Assembly (NCBI GenBank): GCA_910585195.1
Contig: CAJUCX010000001.1
Coordinates: forward strand, 248,001 to 312,000
Length of the DNA stretch: 64,000 bases
Reading direction: 5' to 3'
Source of the DNA: an uncultured Christensenellaceae bacterium
GTDB lineage: Bacteria > Bacillota > Clostridia > Christensenellales > CAG-314
Both the position numbers and the translations under genes were made by a program. Positions 28,871 through 36,967 of the stretch are shown here, piece after piece; position 1 is the first letter of the stretch, and each line of letters begins with the position of its first letter. The notes beneath the pieces were generated by a model. The model was given only the letters and a program-made list of their open reading frames with translations, was not told the DNA's origin and did no database searches.

Positions 28871-31144
28871 TCAGGTTTTATTTTGCATTTCTGCGCCCGA
28901 CAAATCGTCATAGTTAAACAGCGTTTGGTATTTTGCGTTTTCTTCTTCCAAAAAGTGTTTCAGCAAAGTATTGCGCAATACTATGTAGTTGTTTTTTACC
29001 ATCATAGCGATATATTTTTTGCTGCCTACCAGCACCACCATTTTTTTTGCGCGCGTAACGGCGGTATAAAGCAAATTTTTATTTAGTATGGTAGGCGTGC
29101 CGCCGTAAACCGGTATGACGACCACGTCAAACTCGCTGCCTTGGCTTTTGTGCACGGTTATTGCATACGCCAAAAGCAGACTTACCATATCACCTTGTTT
29201 ATACTGCACTATTCTGCCGTCCTCGAAGGTAACTTCCGCAAAATTTTCCAACGCGTTTACCGCAGTTACGTAACCCATATCGCCGTTTAATATGCCTTGA
29301 CCTTCTTCCACAGTGCCGTCCGTATACCGCTTTAACCACTCCAACTCATAGTCGTTTTGCGTCTGCATAACCTTGTCGCCAAGCCTGAACGTAACGTTGG
29401 CAACGGTAAACTCGCCCTTGTTTTTGGCAGGCGGGTTTATCTCTTTTTGCAGCAGGCGGTTTAAGTTTTCCACACCGGCGGAGCCTTGCTTCATAGGAGA
29501 AAGCACCTGAATGTCGCGCATATCGGTTTTGGCATACGACGGCAGTCTTTTGGTAACAAGCGAAACAACCTGTCTTGCGGTTTCGTCGTTGTCTGCCGTG
29601 TCCAGATAAAAAAAGTCGCTGCTCTTGTTGTTGAATACAGGCATTTTGCCTTGATTTATCAAATGCGCGTTTGAAACTATAAGACTGTCGTTTGCCTGAC
29701 GGTAAATATACGTAAGATAGTTTATTTCAAACAAACCGCTTGCGATGACGTCTCCCAAGACGTTGCCTGCGCCCACCGACGGCAACTGGTCTTTGTCGCC
29801 CACCAGCACCAGACGGCACCCGCGTTTTAACGCTTTCAACAGAGAGTTGAATACAATGCAGTCTACCATAGAAGTTTCGTCTACAATCAAAACGTCTGTG
29901 TCAAGCGGGTTGTACTCGTTGTATCTGAAAGTAAGTTTGCCGGCTGAAAAATCCACGCCCAGCATACGGTGTATGGTTTTTGCATCCTGTCCCGTCGCTT
30001 CGGCAAGCCTTTTGCTTGCCCTTCCAGTAGGCGCGCAAAGCTCAACCTTCAACCCGTGCGCGCGGAACAGACGGCATATGCATTTGATAATGGTTGTTTT
30101 ACCGGTCCCCGGCCCGCCGGTAATTACCGTTACTCCGCTTTTAGAAGCGTTTATAATTGCGTTTTTTTGGTCGGAATGGAATTTAAGTTTATTTATTCTT
30201 TCAAACTCGGTAATGAGAGTATCGAAGTCTTCTTCTATGCCGTAAACTTCGTTTTTAAGTTTAATCAGTCTTGCGGCGACGGCCTTTTCTATATTGAGAT
30301 ATCTTGCAAGCGCAACGGCGGTTTTGCCGTCGACTTGTATAACGCTAACCATTAAATCGAGTTGCAACTGCGAGATAACTTCTTCCAAGGCGTTTTCCAA
30401 GGTGATTAAATCTATATTAAGCAAAGCGAGAGTTTTTTCTTTAAGTTCGTCCATAAACAAAAAGGTGTTTCCGCTTTTTTCTCCGCTTTCTTTTAATGTA
30501 TATACAACCCCCGCTCTTATGCGAAACACGCTTTTGCCGTCAATACCTACGCTGGCGGCAACTCTGTCGGCAGTGGCAAAACCAACGCCGTCGACATCGT
30601 CTATAAGTCGGTAAGGATTGTTTGACACCACCTCTTCGGTAGCGTCTTTATATACGTTGTAAATCTTTAACGCCAGGTTTATGGAAATGCCGTAGCTTTG
30701 CAAAAACATAATTTGCTTTTGCATTTTTTTAAGGTCGCAGTAACTGTTGTAAATATTCATCGCCTTGTTTTTGGAAATGCCCTTTATCTGCGACAGTTTG
30801 TCGGGGTCGGTTTCTATAACGTTTAAGGTGTCTTTACCGAATTCTTTTACAATCGCTTCCGCAGTAACGACGCCTATGCCCTTTATAAGTCCGCTGGAAA
30901 GATATTTGACTATGCCCTCCAAAGAGTCGGGCGTGTCAAATTTGTAGGAAGAAAAGGCAAACTGCGGACCGAACTTAGGGTGAATGATAAACTTGCCTTC
31001 AAGCGTCAAAACTTCTCCGCACGCCAAAGTCGGCAAAGTGCCGACGGCGGTAATTTCTTCGCCGTTGACTTCTACGTTTAACACCGTATAACCGTTTTCC
31101 GCATTGCAGAAAACTATATTTACAACCGTACCCTTTATCTGCAT
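28871..31144 (-). CDS. recD2: RecD2-type ATP-dependent 5'-3' DNA helicase
   Basis: A 757-aa SF1B helicase of the RecD2 class found in bacteria without RecBC partners. It has an N-terminal OB-like region (MQIKGTVVNIVFCNAENGYTV) and helix-hairpin-helix repeats (about residues 85-200, including LIKGIGVVTAEAIVKEFG). Walker A GGPGTGKTTIIKCICR is near residue 345, followed by DETSMVD, GDKDQLPSVG and the C-terminal YAITVHKSQGSEFD motif. It probably acts in replication-fork repair. Confidence 0.95.
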   Translation of the reverse strand: MQIKGTVVNIVFCNAENGYTVLNVEVNGEEITAVGTLPTLACGEVLTLEGKFIIHPKFGPQFAFSSYKFDTPDSLEGIVKYLSSGLIKGIGVVTAEAIVKEFGKDTLNVIETDPDKLSQIKGISKNKAMNIYNSYCDLKKMQKQIMFLQSYGISINLALKIYNVYKDATEEVVSNNPYRLIDDVDGVGFATADRVAASVGIDGKSVFRIRAGVVYTLKESGEKSGNTFLFMDELKEKTLALLNIDLITLENALEEVISQLQLDLMVSVIQVDGKTAVALARYLNIEKAVAARLIKLKNEVYGIEEDFDTLITEFERINKLKFHSDQKNAIINASKSGVTVITGGPGTGKTTIIKCICRLFRAHGLKVELCAPTGRASKRLAEATGQDAKTIHRMLGVDFSAGKLTFRYNEYNPLDTDVLIVDETSMVDCIVFNSLLKALKRGCRLVLVGDKDQLPSVGAGNVLGDVIASGLFEINYLTYIYRQANDSLIVSNAHLINQGKMPVFNNKSSDFFYLDTADNDETARQVVSLVTKRLPSYAKTDMRDIQVLSPMKQGSAGVENLNRLLQKEINPPAKNKGEFTVANVTFRLGDKVMQTQNDYELEWLKRYTDGTVEEGQGILNGDMGYVTAVNALENFAEVTFEDGRIVQYKQGDMVSLLLAYAITVHKSQGSEFDVVVIPVYGGTPTILNKNLLYTAVTRAKKMVVLVGSKKYIAMMVKNNYIVLRNTLLKHFLEEENAKYQTLFNYDDLSGAEMQNKT

Positions 31145-31299
31145 TATTTTTTTGACGCCGCCTTATAATCTACCCTTTACTTATTTCAATCAGCCGTTTT
31201 CCCATGACGTGCTTTTCCAAAACGCAGCCTTATTGCACGCTCTTTGACTGATTTTACTTGCCGTTTATTTCCCCGATTACTTGACCTTCTATATAAAAA
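31145..31299 (-). other. metK-recD2 intergenic region
   Basis: No gene and no convincing terminator were seen. recD2 may be partly read from the metK promoter. Confidence 0.35.
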
Positions 31300-32499
31300 T
31301 CAACGTGAAAAATATTTTTTTGCGTTTTGCTTTAACATTTCAGCCATATCGGTTTTTTCCCACGCAAAGCCGTCTCTGCCGAAATGCCCGTATGCGGAAG
31401 TCTGTCTGTAAACGGGTTGACGAAGATTCAGTTTGTCTATAATTGCCTTAGGGCGCATATCGAAAGTTTCCGCTATAAGGTTTTGCATATCGTTGTCGTC
31501 GAGTTTGCCTGTGCCGAAAGTATTTACGCATATGGAAACTGGTTTTGCCACGCCTATCGCATAAGAAACTTCCATTTCGATTTTATCGGCAAGCCCTGCC
31601 GCAACTATATTTTTGCATATATATCTTGACATATAAGCGGCACTTCTGTCGACTTTTGTCGGGTCTTTTCCGCTGAACGCTCCGCCGCCGTGCGCGCAAT
31701 AACCGCCGTAAGTGTCGACAATTATTTTTCTCCCTGTAAGTCCGCTGTCGCCATGCGGTCCGCCTATCTCGAATCGCCCCGTCGGGTTGATTAAAAACTT
31801 TGTGTTTTTGTCTATAAGCTCTTTTGGTATAACAGGCAAAATAACTTGATTTTTTATGTCTTCTCTCAACTTTTCCATAGACACGTCGGAAGTGTGCTGG
31901 CTGGAAATAACAACCGTATCCACTCTTACCGCTTTGTCGCCGCGATACTCTACCGTAACCTGACTTTTGCCGTCGGGCAAAATGTAATTGAGTTGACCGC
32001 TCTTTCTTACTTCGGACAGTTTTTTGGTAAGTTTGTGCGCCAACGTGATAGGCAGCGGCATAAGTTCTTTTGTTTCGTTGCAGGCAAAGCCGAACATCAT
32101 GCCCTGGTCGCCTGCGCCTATTTTGTCTGCATCGTCGCGGGAGTTTGTTTTATATTCGCTGCTGTTGTCCACACCCAAAGCAATATCTGCCGACTGCTCG
32201 TTTATAGAAGTGATTACGGCGCAGGTATCTGCATCGAAACCGTATTTCGCACGGGTATAACCTATTTCTTTGACGGTTCTTCTAACGATAGACGGAATGT
32301 CTACATAACAGTTTGTCGAAATTTCACCCATAACCATAACCATACCGGTGCAAACCGTAGTTTCGCAAGCGACGCGGGCGTTAGGGTCTTTGCTTATTAT
32401 TTCGTCAAGTATAGCGTCGGAAATCGCATCGCAAATTTTGTCGGGATGACCTTCCGTAACGCTTTCCGAAGTAAACATCCTTATTTTTTCTTTTGACAT
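31300..32499 (-). CDS. metK: S-adenosylmethionine synthetase
   Basis: Makes SAM from methionine and ATP, 399 aa. It has [17 protein letters not shown] at the ATP site, [15 protein letters not shown] in the middle and the glycine-rich [19 protein letters not shown] near residue 265. The gene is preceded by a SAM-I riboswitch with its own terminator, so its product represses its own transcription. Confidence 0.99.
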   Translation of the reverse strand: MSKEKIRMFTSESVTEGHPDKICDAISDAILDEIISKDPNARVACETTVCTGMVMVMGEISTNCYVDIPSIVRRTVKEIGYTRAKYGFDADTCAVITSINEQSADIALGVDNSSEYKTNSRDDADKIGAGDQGMMFGFACNETKELMPLPITLAHKLTKKLSEVRKSGQLNYILPDGKSQVTVEYRGDKAVRVDTVVISSQHTSDVSMEKLREDIKNQVILPVIPKELIDKNTKFLINPTGRFEIGGPHGDSGLTGRKIIVDTYGGYCAHGGGAFSGKDPTKVDRSAAYMSRYICKNIVAAGLADKIEMEVSYAIGVAKPVSICVNTFGTGKLDDNDMQNLIAETFDMRPKAIIDKLNLRQPVYRQTSAYGHFGRDGFAWEKTDMAEMLKQNAKKYFSR

Positions 32500-32519
32500 A
32501 AAGCCTCCGTAAAATAATT

Positions 32520-32559
32520 AAAAAAATTTGTCCCGTTGCAAAATAAAACAACGGGACAA
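32520..32559 (-). terminator. Riboswitch-controlled terminator of metK
   Basis: Minus-strand stem TTGTCCCGTTG/CAACGGGACAA is followed by ATTTTTTT, 20 nt before metK. It is the expression platform of the SAM-I riboswitch. Confidence 0.9.
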
Positions 32560-32588
32560 CACAAATTTCTTTATCAGTTATTCCGTCT

Positions 32589-32675
32589 GTCAAGCATTAC
32601 TTGCGGAAATTAGCACCGTTTCTCAAAGAAGGGTTGCTGTGTCGTCTACGGGTCCGTCCCTCAGACACTCTTGAC
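32589..32675 (-). promoter_or_regulatory. SAM-I (S-box) riboswitch aptamer
   Basis: On the minus strand, P1 forms from GTCAAG (32670-32675) and CTTGAC (32589-32594). The core has CAAGAG, P2 GTGTC/GACAC enclosing GAGGGACGGACCC, then GCAACC, and finally GGTGCTAATTTCC. These are the conserved S-box sequences that bind SAM. The element sits between a consensus promoter and a terminator upstream of metK. Confidence 0.9.
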
Positions 32676-32690
32676 GGTTTTATTGAAAAA

Positions 32691-32719
32691 ATTATATAGT
32701 TTTTTAACGCTTGTGTCAA
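32691..32719 (-). promoter_or_regulatory. metK promoter
   Basis: Perfect sigma-A consensus on the minus strand: TTGACA (32714-32719), 17-nt spacer, TATAAT (32691-32696). It lies about 15 nt ahead of the SAM-I aptamer. Confidence 0.9.
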
Positions 32720-32775
32720 CGGTTTAAGACGCATTGCACCGCCCCGCAACATATTAAACATAAAAACGCCAAACA

Positions 32776-32802
32776 CAAAAAAGCGGTCGTATTTGACCGC
32801 TT
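32776..32802 (-). terminator. Terminator of the lipoprotein gene
   Basis: Minus-strand stem AAGCGGTC/GACCGCTT is followed by TTTTG. Confidence 0.7.
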
Positions 32803-32818
32803 CTTCTTGACAAATGAC

Positions 32819-32847
32819 CGCAACAAAACACATTGCGTTTTGTTGCG
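32819..32847 (-). other. 11-bp perfect hairpin after the lipoprotein gene
   Basis: CGCAACAAAAC/GTTTTGTTGCG with a 7-nt loop lies between the lipoprotein stop and its terminator. It may stabilise the mRNA 3' end. Confidence 0.5.
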
Positions 32848-32892
32848 TGTTTAAGAAAGTCGGGAAAACTCTCAATAAAAAATAACTGTAAT

Positions 32893-33666
32893 CTAAAACA
32901 GTTTTTTCACTTCCGTCGGCACTTCTACCGTAGTAGTTCCATAGTCGCAAAAATAAGTCGCATACGTTGTGCCGTTATCAAGTTTTTGTTCCATATACAC
33001 GATTTTACCGTCTTCAAACTTTACACGAAAAGTTGCCAAAATTTCACCGTTTGTGTTGACGGTTTCTGCAACATAACATTTTTTTACGTCGTCATAATTA
33101 AACCATGTATTTAGATAAGACGAAGGGCGTTGCAATATTTTTACTGTTGAAAACATATTGATATTTAGCGTCTTCTCCTCCGATTTGAGCCAACCGGTTG
33201 TACTTCCGTCAGCAATGATTTTTGTTCGCTGATACGAAAAATACTTGTCATCTTCGTAAACTTCAAAACATATTTCTGATTTTTGCCCGTCTATTCGTTG
33301 CACTGACGCATGCTGCTTTCCATTTACAAGTGCATACTTAAACGTTTGGTTAGTTATTTGGTCGTTTCTTTTTAATATTTCGTTTATCGAAACGTTTTTA
33401 GCACCATTATAAGTACTTATTGCATCTTGCCACCCTTGTGCGTCAACTTTTTGTGAGGCAAGGTTGTCTATATGTGCGAGTTTTTCGGCTGAAATTTGCA
33501 AAATTTGTTCATCGATTTGCACATCTTTTATGGGCTGCTGCGGTTCCGCCGGTGTTTGGTTTGTCCCACCGTTACCGCCGCTGCCCGCGGGGTCTTGGCA
33601 GGCACAAAGCGCAAAAATAAACACAAAGCATAAAATGGCGACAACTAGGGTTTTTAGTTTTTTCAT
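32893..33666 (-). CDS. Orphan lipoprotein of unknown function
   Basis: A 257-aa exported lipoprotein: basic start (MKKLKTLV), hydrophobic segment to about residue 20, and a lipobox ending ALCAC with the lipidated Cys near residue 23. A Gly/Pro/Gln-rich linker follows to about residue 46. The rest is a soluble domain with a helical first part (about 50-105). A beta-rich part then resembles LolA/outer-membrane-carrier-like or DUF-type folds in which paired strands end in phrases such as KIVYMEQKLDNGTTYATYFCDYG. I do not recognise the family. Expression appears to be under a leader with a terminator placed directly before the ribosome binding site. Confidence 0.85.
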   Translation of the reverse strand: MKKLKTLVVAILCFVFIFALCACQDPAGSGGNGGTNQTPAEPQQPIKDVQIDEQILQISAEKLAHIDNLASQKVDAQGWQDAISTYNGAKNVSINEILKRNDQITNQTFKYALVNGKQHASVQRIDGQKSEICFEVYEDDKYFSYQRTKIIADGSTTGWLKSEEKTLNINMFSTVKILQRPSSYLNTWFNYDDVKKCYVAETVNTNGEILATFRVKFEDGKIVYMEQKLDNGTTYATYFCDYGTTTVEVPTEVKKLF

Positions 33667-33680
33667 AAGTGTTCCTCCTT

Positions 33681-33719
33681 AAAATAAAAAAGTGTCATTT
33701 CAACTAAGAAATGACACTT
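33681..33719 (-). terminator. Attenuator-like terminator directly before the lipoprotein ribosome binding site
   Basis: A perfect 12-bp stem AAGTGTCATTTC/GAAATGACACTT with a 6-nt loop is followed on the minus strand by TTTTTATTTT and then AAGGAGG and the ATG. The loop TTAGTT can instead pair with AACTA 32 nt upstream. Confidence 0.8.
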
Positions 33720-33742
33720 CCCACAGCCATCTCCTAGTTGTC

Positions 33743-33898
33743 GCCAAACAATACAAGGAACACTTCACTATATAGGGCATAAACGCCTACAATACTGATA
33801 ATGGTATGGCCGAATGGGCATAACTATTTTGGTATTGTTTGCGTTTTAGTACTTCCCTATACTAGTGAAATTTTATAAGTGTATTTGTATTGTTTGGC
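33743..33898. repeat. 156-bp fold-back element with 14-bp perfect terminal inverted repeats
   Basis: The ends are GCCAAACAATACAA (33743-33756) and its exact complement (33885-33898). Inside, further nested complementary pairs continue the hairpin. These are AACACTT/AAGTGT, CACTATATAGGG/CCCTATACTAGTG, AAACGC/GCGTTT and CAATAC/GTATTG. It is therefore one long imperfect hairpin, either a MITE-like element or a structured 5' leader. No flanking target duplication is visible. Confidence 0.75.
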
Positions 33899-33986
33899 AT
33901 AAATAAATTAACATTTTTTATCAATTTTGGCAACACAAAAAAAGATTTGCAAAAAGCGCCGATTTTATTGGCTTATTTATTAACGG

Positions 33987-34029
33987 AAATTCCCCGTTAC
34001 TGCGCCTATTCCGCAGTAACGGGGAATTT
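33987..34029. repeat. 18-bp perfect inverted repeat
   Basis: AAATTCCCCGTTACTGCG, a 7-nt loop, and the exact complement. The plus strand continues TATAATTTT, the minus strand CCGTTAATAA. It may be a plus-strand terminator or a structure in the lipoprotein upstream region. Confidence 0.7.
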
Positions 34030-34070
34030 ATAATTTTCTGTCATTTTTCAAATAAAATTTATCAAATTAA

Positions 34071-34106
34071 AACAAAAAAAAAGCGGTCGAACACGACCGC
34101 TTTTTG
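34071..34106 (-). terminator. Terminator of rpsF-ssb-rpsR
   Basis: Stem AAAAAGCGGTCG/CGACCGCTTTTT with a 4-nt loop continues into a long T-run on the minus strand, 24 nt after the rpsR stop. Confidence 0.88.
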
Positions 34107-34128
34107 ATTTACAAATTATTGCAAATAA

Positions 34129-34377
34129 TTATTCTCCTACGTAAGGGAGAAGCGCCATATATCTTGCGCGTTTTATAGCAACGGCAAGTTCTCTTTGGTG
34201 TTTAGCGCATACGCCGCTCATACGCCGAGGAATAATCTTACCTTTTTCCGTAATATATTTTTTAAGTTTATTTACGTCTTTGTAATCTATTTCCGTAACT
34301 TTATCTACGCAGAAATTGCAAACCTTTTTGCGTGAAGGTCTTTTAATAATGCGTTTTACAACTTTTTCTTCACTCAT
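34129..34377 (-). CDS. rpsR: 30S ribosomal protein S18
   Basis: S18, 82 aa, partner of S6 on the platform of the small subunit. The core [18 protein letters not shown] holds a CxxC pair and [25 protein letters not shown] a further Cys and His, so this is the zinc-binding form. It is the last gene of rpsF-ssb-rpsR. Confidence 0.98.
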   Translation of the reverse strand: MSEEKVVKRIIKRPSRKKVCNFCVDKVTEIDYKDVNKLKKYITEKGKIIPRRMSGVCAKHQRELAVAIKRARYMALLPYVGE

Positions 34378-34427
34378 AGTGTTAACTCCTTATAATTTTT
34401 GTGCCGCAAGGCATATCTCATACCGCA

Positions 34428-34865
34428 TTAAAACGGCAAATCGTCTTCTTCAATCGGCTCCAAGGTGTCGATTGCGGGTTTTTTGGTTGCGGGTTTTGCC
34501 GGACGCTGTTGAGGTGCCGGTTCGCCGAAATCATCTCCATCCGACGCGTTTGCTTTACCCAAAAACTCTACGTTGTCTGCAACAATCTCGGTAACGTATC
34601 TTCTGTTGCCGTCATTGCCTTCGTAACTTCTGGTTTCTATCCTGCCGACAACTGCGCATTGATTGCCCTTACGCAAAAATCTGTGGCAGTTTGCCGCCGC
34701 CGCACGCCAAACAACGATATTCAAAAAATCTGCCTGAGTTTCGCCGTTTTGGTTTTTGAAGGGTCTGTTTATTGCAAGAGTAAATCTGCAAACGTCAACG
34801 CCCGAGTTTGTGGTGGAAAGTTCAGGGTCGGCTGTAAGTCTGCCTATCAAAATGGCTTTGTTCAT
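34428..34865 (-). CDS. ssb: Single-stranded DNA-binding protein
   Basis: A 145-aa SSB with an OB fold (MNKAILIGRLTADPELSTT, FTLAINRPFKNQNGE, FLNIVVWRAAAANCHRFL). A disordered Pro/Lys/Gln linker and the acidic tip EEDDLPF follow, the docking peptide for replication and repair proteins. Its place between the S6 and S18 genes is the standard one. Confidence 0.98.
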   Translation of the reverse strand: MNKAILIGRLTADPELSTTNSGVDVCRFTLAINRPFKNQNGETQADFLNIVVWRAAAANCHRFLRKGNQCAVVGRIETRSYEGNDGNRRYVTEIVADNVEFLGKANASDGDDFGEPAPQQRPAKPATKKPAIDTLEPIEEDDLPF

Positions 34866-34877
34866 AATAACCGCTCC

Positions 34878-35159
34878 TTACTTTTTAACTACCATATGAC
34901 GCAAGATTTGGTCATTGATACGAATTTGTCTTTCAACTTCCGCAACCAATTCAGGTTTGCATTCGAAGTTCATCAATACGTAAAAGCCGTCGTTTTTGTA
35001 GTTGATTGGATAAGCAAGTTTTTTTGCGCCCCATTTGTCAACCTTTTCGATTTGGCCTCCGTCGTCCGTAACTATTTGCGAAAGTTTAGATACGATTGCC
35101 TCTTTGCCTTCGTCGCTTACGGCGTTGTCGATGATGAACAACATTTCGTACTTGTTCAT
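34878..35159 (-). CDS. rpsF: 30S ribosomal protein S6
   Basis: S6, 93 aa, beginning MNKYEMLFIIDNAVSDEGK and with the typical AKKLAYPINYKNDGFYVLMNF core. An AAGGAGGT ribosome binding site precedes the ATG. It is the first gene of the three-gene operon. Confidence 0.98.
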   Translation of the reverse strand: MNKYEMLFIIDNAVSDEGKEAIVSKLSQIVTDDGGQIEKVDKWGAKKLAYPINYKNDGFYVLMNFECKPELVAEVERQIRINDQILRHMVVKK

Positions 35160-35180
35160 ATTTTTACCTCCTTTTGGTCT

Positions 35181-35206
35181 GTCCGTCCCGCAAAAGCGGG
35201 CAAGGA
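35181..35206 (-). promoter_or_regulatory. Hairpin leader of rpsF, possible S6:S18 binding site
   Basis: On the minus strand, CCCGC TTTT GCGGG is followed by ACGGAC just upstream of the ribosome binding site. The S6:S18 complex is known to repress rpsF mRNAs by binding a leader hairpin with an unpaired CCG-type motif. The position fits, but the exact motif match is not shown. Confidence 0.4.
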
Positions 35207-35219
35207 TGTTTTTTATAAA

Positions 35220-35412
35220 ACAATAATTTGCCGAATTTTTTATTTACTTAAAAATAAACAAAAAATAACTTGACAAAATTGCTTAAAGATTATAACAGAC
35301 AAAATTGTTTTTCGCAAGCAATTATTTCAAAAACGCATACAAAAATGTACAAATTTTCCGATGCTTACCGGTTTGGACAAAAAATTCAACTTCTTTTGAA
35401 AAAGTTGAAAAC
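35220..35412. other. rpsF-trkH intergenic region, no gene
   Basis: AT-rich sequence with short meaningless frames. A plus-strand TTGACA at 35270 has no well-spaced -10 box. Confidence 0.4.
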
Positions 35413-35446
35413 TATACAAAAACCGTCGGATTTTCAATCGACGGTT
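35413..35446 (-). terminator. Terminator of trkA-trkH
   Basis: Minus-strand stem AACCGTCG/CGACGGTT is followed by TTTGTATAG, 75 nt after the trkH stop. Confidence 0.7.
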
Positions 35447-35521
35447 ATGAATGTTAAAAAATTATAACTATTATGGCAATTTATTAAATATGCCTGCACG
35501 TTTGTTTCGGCAAAAGTCAAA

Positions 35522-36964
35522 TCAGCCTCTGCGCCACGTTCTCGGGGCAAACAAAACCACCATAGGGAAGATTTCCAGTCTGCCGACCAGCATTACCAAA
35601 GACAGCAAAACCTTAGAGTACGGCGAATATAACGCATAGTTGCAACTAGGTCCTACGAAATTAAGACCGGGGCCCATATTGCCTATGCACGAAAGCGACG
35701 CCGTAAAATTAGTGAGAAAGTCGTTTACGTCCAGGCACAGCAGCACCGTGCAGGTTATTACAATCATTATCCACAAAATAAAGTAGGTATGCACGCCGCG
35801 CTCTGTCTCCGAGGTTACCGGTTCTCCCTCCAACTTAATGGTAACGACCGACCCCGGGTGAATCAACCTTTTTATATTTGCCGCAACAGACTTAAACAAA
35901 ATCATTACACGCGATACTTTCATACCGCCGCCCGTCGAGCCTCCGCAGGCGCCGATAATCATAAGCACCAAAATTACCGACTTTGAAAATGACGGCCACA
36001 AATCGAAGTCCGCGGTAGAAAAACCCGTTGAGGAACCGATGCTTGTAACTTGAAAGAAAGAATAACGCAGTGCTTCACCGAAATTTTCGCTTAGCGAAAA
36101 AATATTTATTGCGATTGCTAAAGTAGAAACAACCGTCAAGACGACGTAAGTGCGGAATTCTTCACTCTTTAACGCTTTGCCGACGTTGCCCACAAGCACG
36201 AGGTAAAACAGGTTGAAGTTTATGCCGAACAAAAACATAAAGACGGCTATAACGATTTCTATATATACGCTGTCGAAAGCGGCAATACTTGCATTTTTTG
36301 TACTGAAACCGCCGGTACCCGCGGTTGCAAATGCGTGCGTAACGCTGTCGAATAGCGACATTCCGCCGCAAAGCAAAAACACCATTTCTACAATGGTCAT
36401 CAAAATATATATGCCGTAAAGTATCCTTGCGGTGCGTGTCAGTTTGCTTACTAGTTTGCCTACGGAAGGCCCCGGAGACTCTGCGCGGAATATATGTATG
36501 ACGCCCGAGTTGTAACCCGGCAATATGGCAAGAACAAACACCAAAACGCCCATACCGCCTATCCAATGAGTAAACGACCGCCAAAACAGCAGACTTTGCG
36601 GCAATGCCTCTATGTCCGAAAGAATCGACGCGCCCGTTGTGGAAAAGCCCGAAACAGTCTCGAACAACGCGTCAATATAATTTGGTATAGCGCCGGAAAT
36701 TACAAAAGGCAATGCGCCGGCAAGGGACATAAGCACCCAAACAAACGCAACTATTACAAAACCTTCTTTTGCATAGATAGACCTGTCTTTTATATGCAAA
36801 AGCGTAAGCGGCAAGCCTATCGCGCACAGTACACCGATAGGTATAAGATATGCGGCGTAGGTACTTTCACCGTATGCAATTCCCACCAGCATCGGGCAAA
36901 TAAGCAACGCGGCCTCTATCAAAAGCGTTCTGCCCAATATACTGAAAATCATTTTTATATTCAT
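35522..36964 (-). CDS. trkH: Potassium uptake channel subunit TrkH/KtrB
   Basis: A 480-aa ion-conducting subunit with about ten membrane segments. Four selectivity-filter loops can be read: SGFSTTGASIL, TAGTGGFSTKN, SIGSSTGFSTADF and LSCIGNMGPGLN. GGSTGGGMKVSRV is the conserved motif between the third and fourth repeats. The downstream position 3 nt after trkA shows that it works with that regulatory subunit. Confidence 0.95.
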   Translation of the reverse strand: MNIKMIFSILGRTLLIEAALLICPMLVGIAYGESTYAAYLIPIGVLCAIGLPLTLLHIKDRSIYAKEGFVIVAFVWVLMSLAGALPFVISGAIPNYIDALFETVSGFSTTGASILSDIEALPQSLLFWRSFTHWIGGMGVLVFVLAILPGYNSGVIHIFRAESPGPSVGKLVSKLTRTARILYGIYILMTIVEMVFLLCGGMSLFDSVTHAFATAGTGGFSTKNASIAAFDSVYIEIVIAVFMFLFGINFNLFYLVLVGNVGKALKSEEFRTYVVLTVVSTLAIAINIFSLSENFGEALRYSFFQVTSIGSSTGFSTADFDLWPSFSKSVILVLMIIGACGGSTGGGMKVSRVMILFKSVAANIKRLIHPGSVVTIKLEGEPVTSETERGVHTYFILWIMIVITCTVLLCLDVNDFLTNFTASLSCIGNMGPGLNFVGPSCNYALYSPYSKVLLSLVMLVGRLEIFPMVVLFAPRTWRRG

Positions 36965-36967
36965 AAA

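Noticed and set aside
35270..35467. 65-aa plus-strand frame between rpsF and trkH
   Set aside because: It runs through the trkH terminator, has no ribosome binding site and has low-complexity AT-driven composition.
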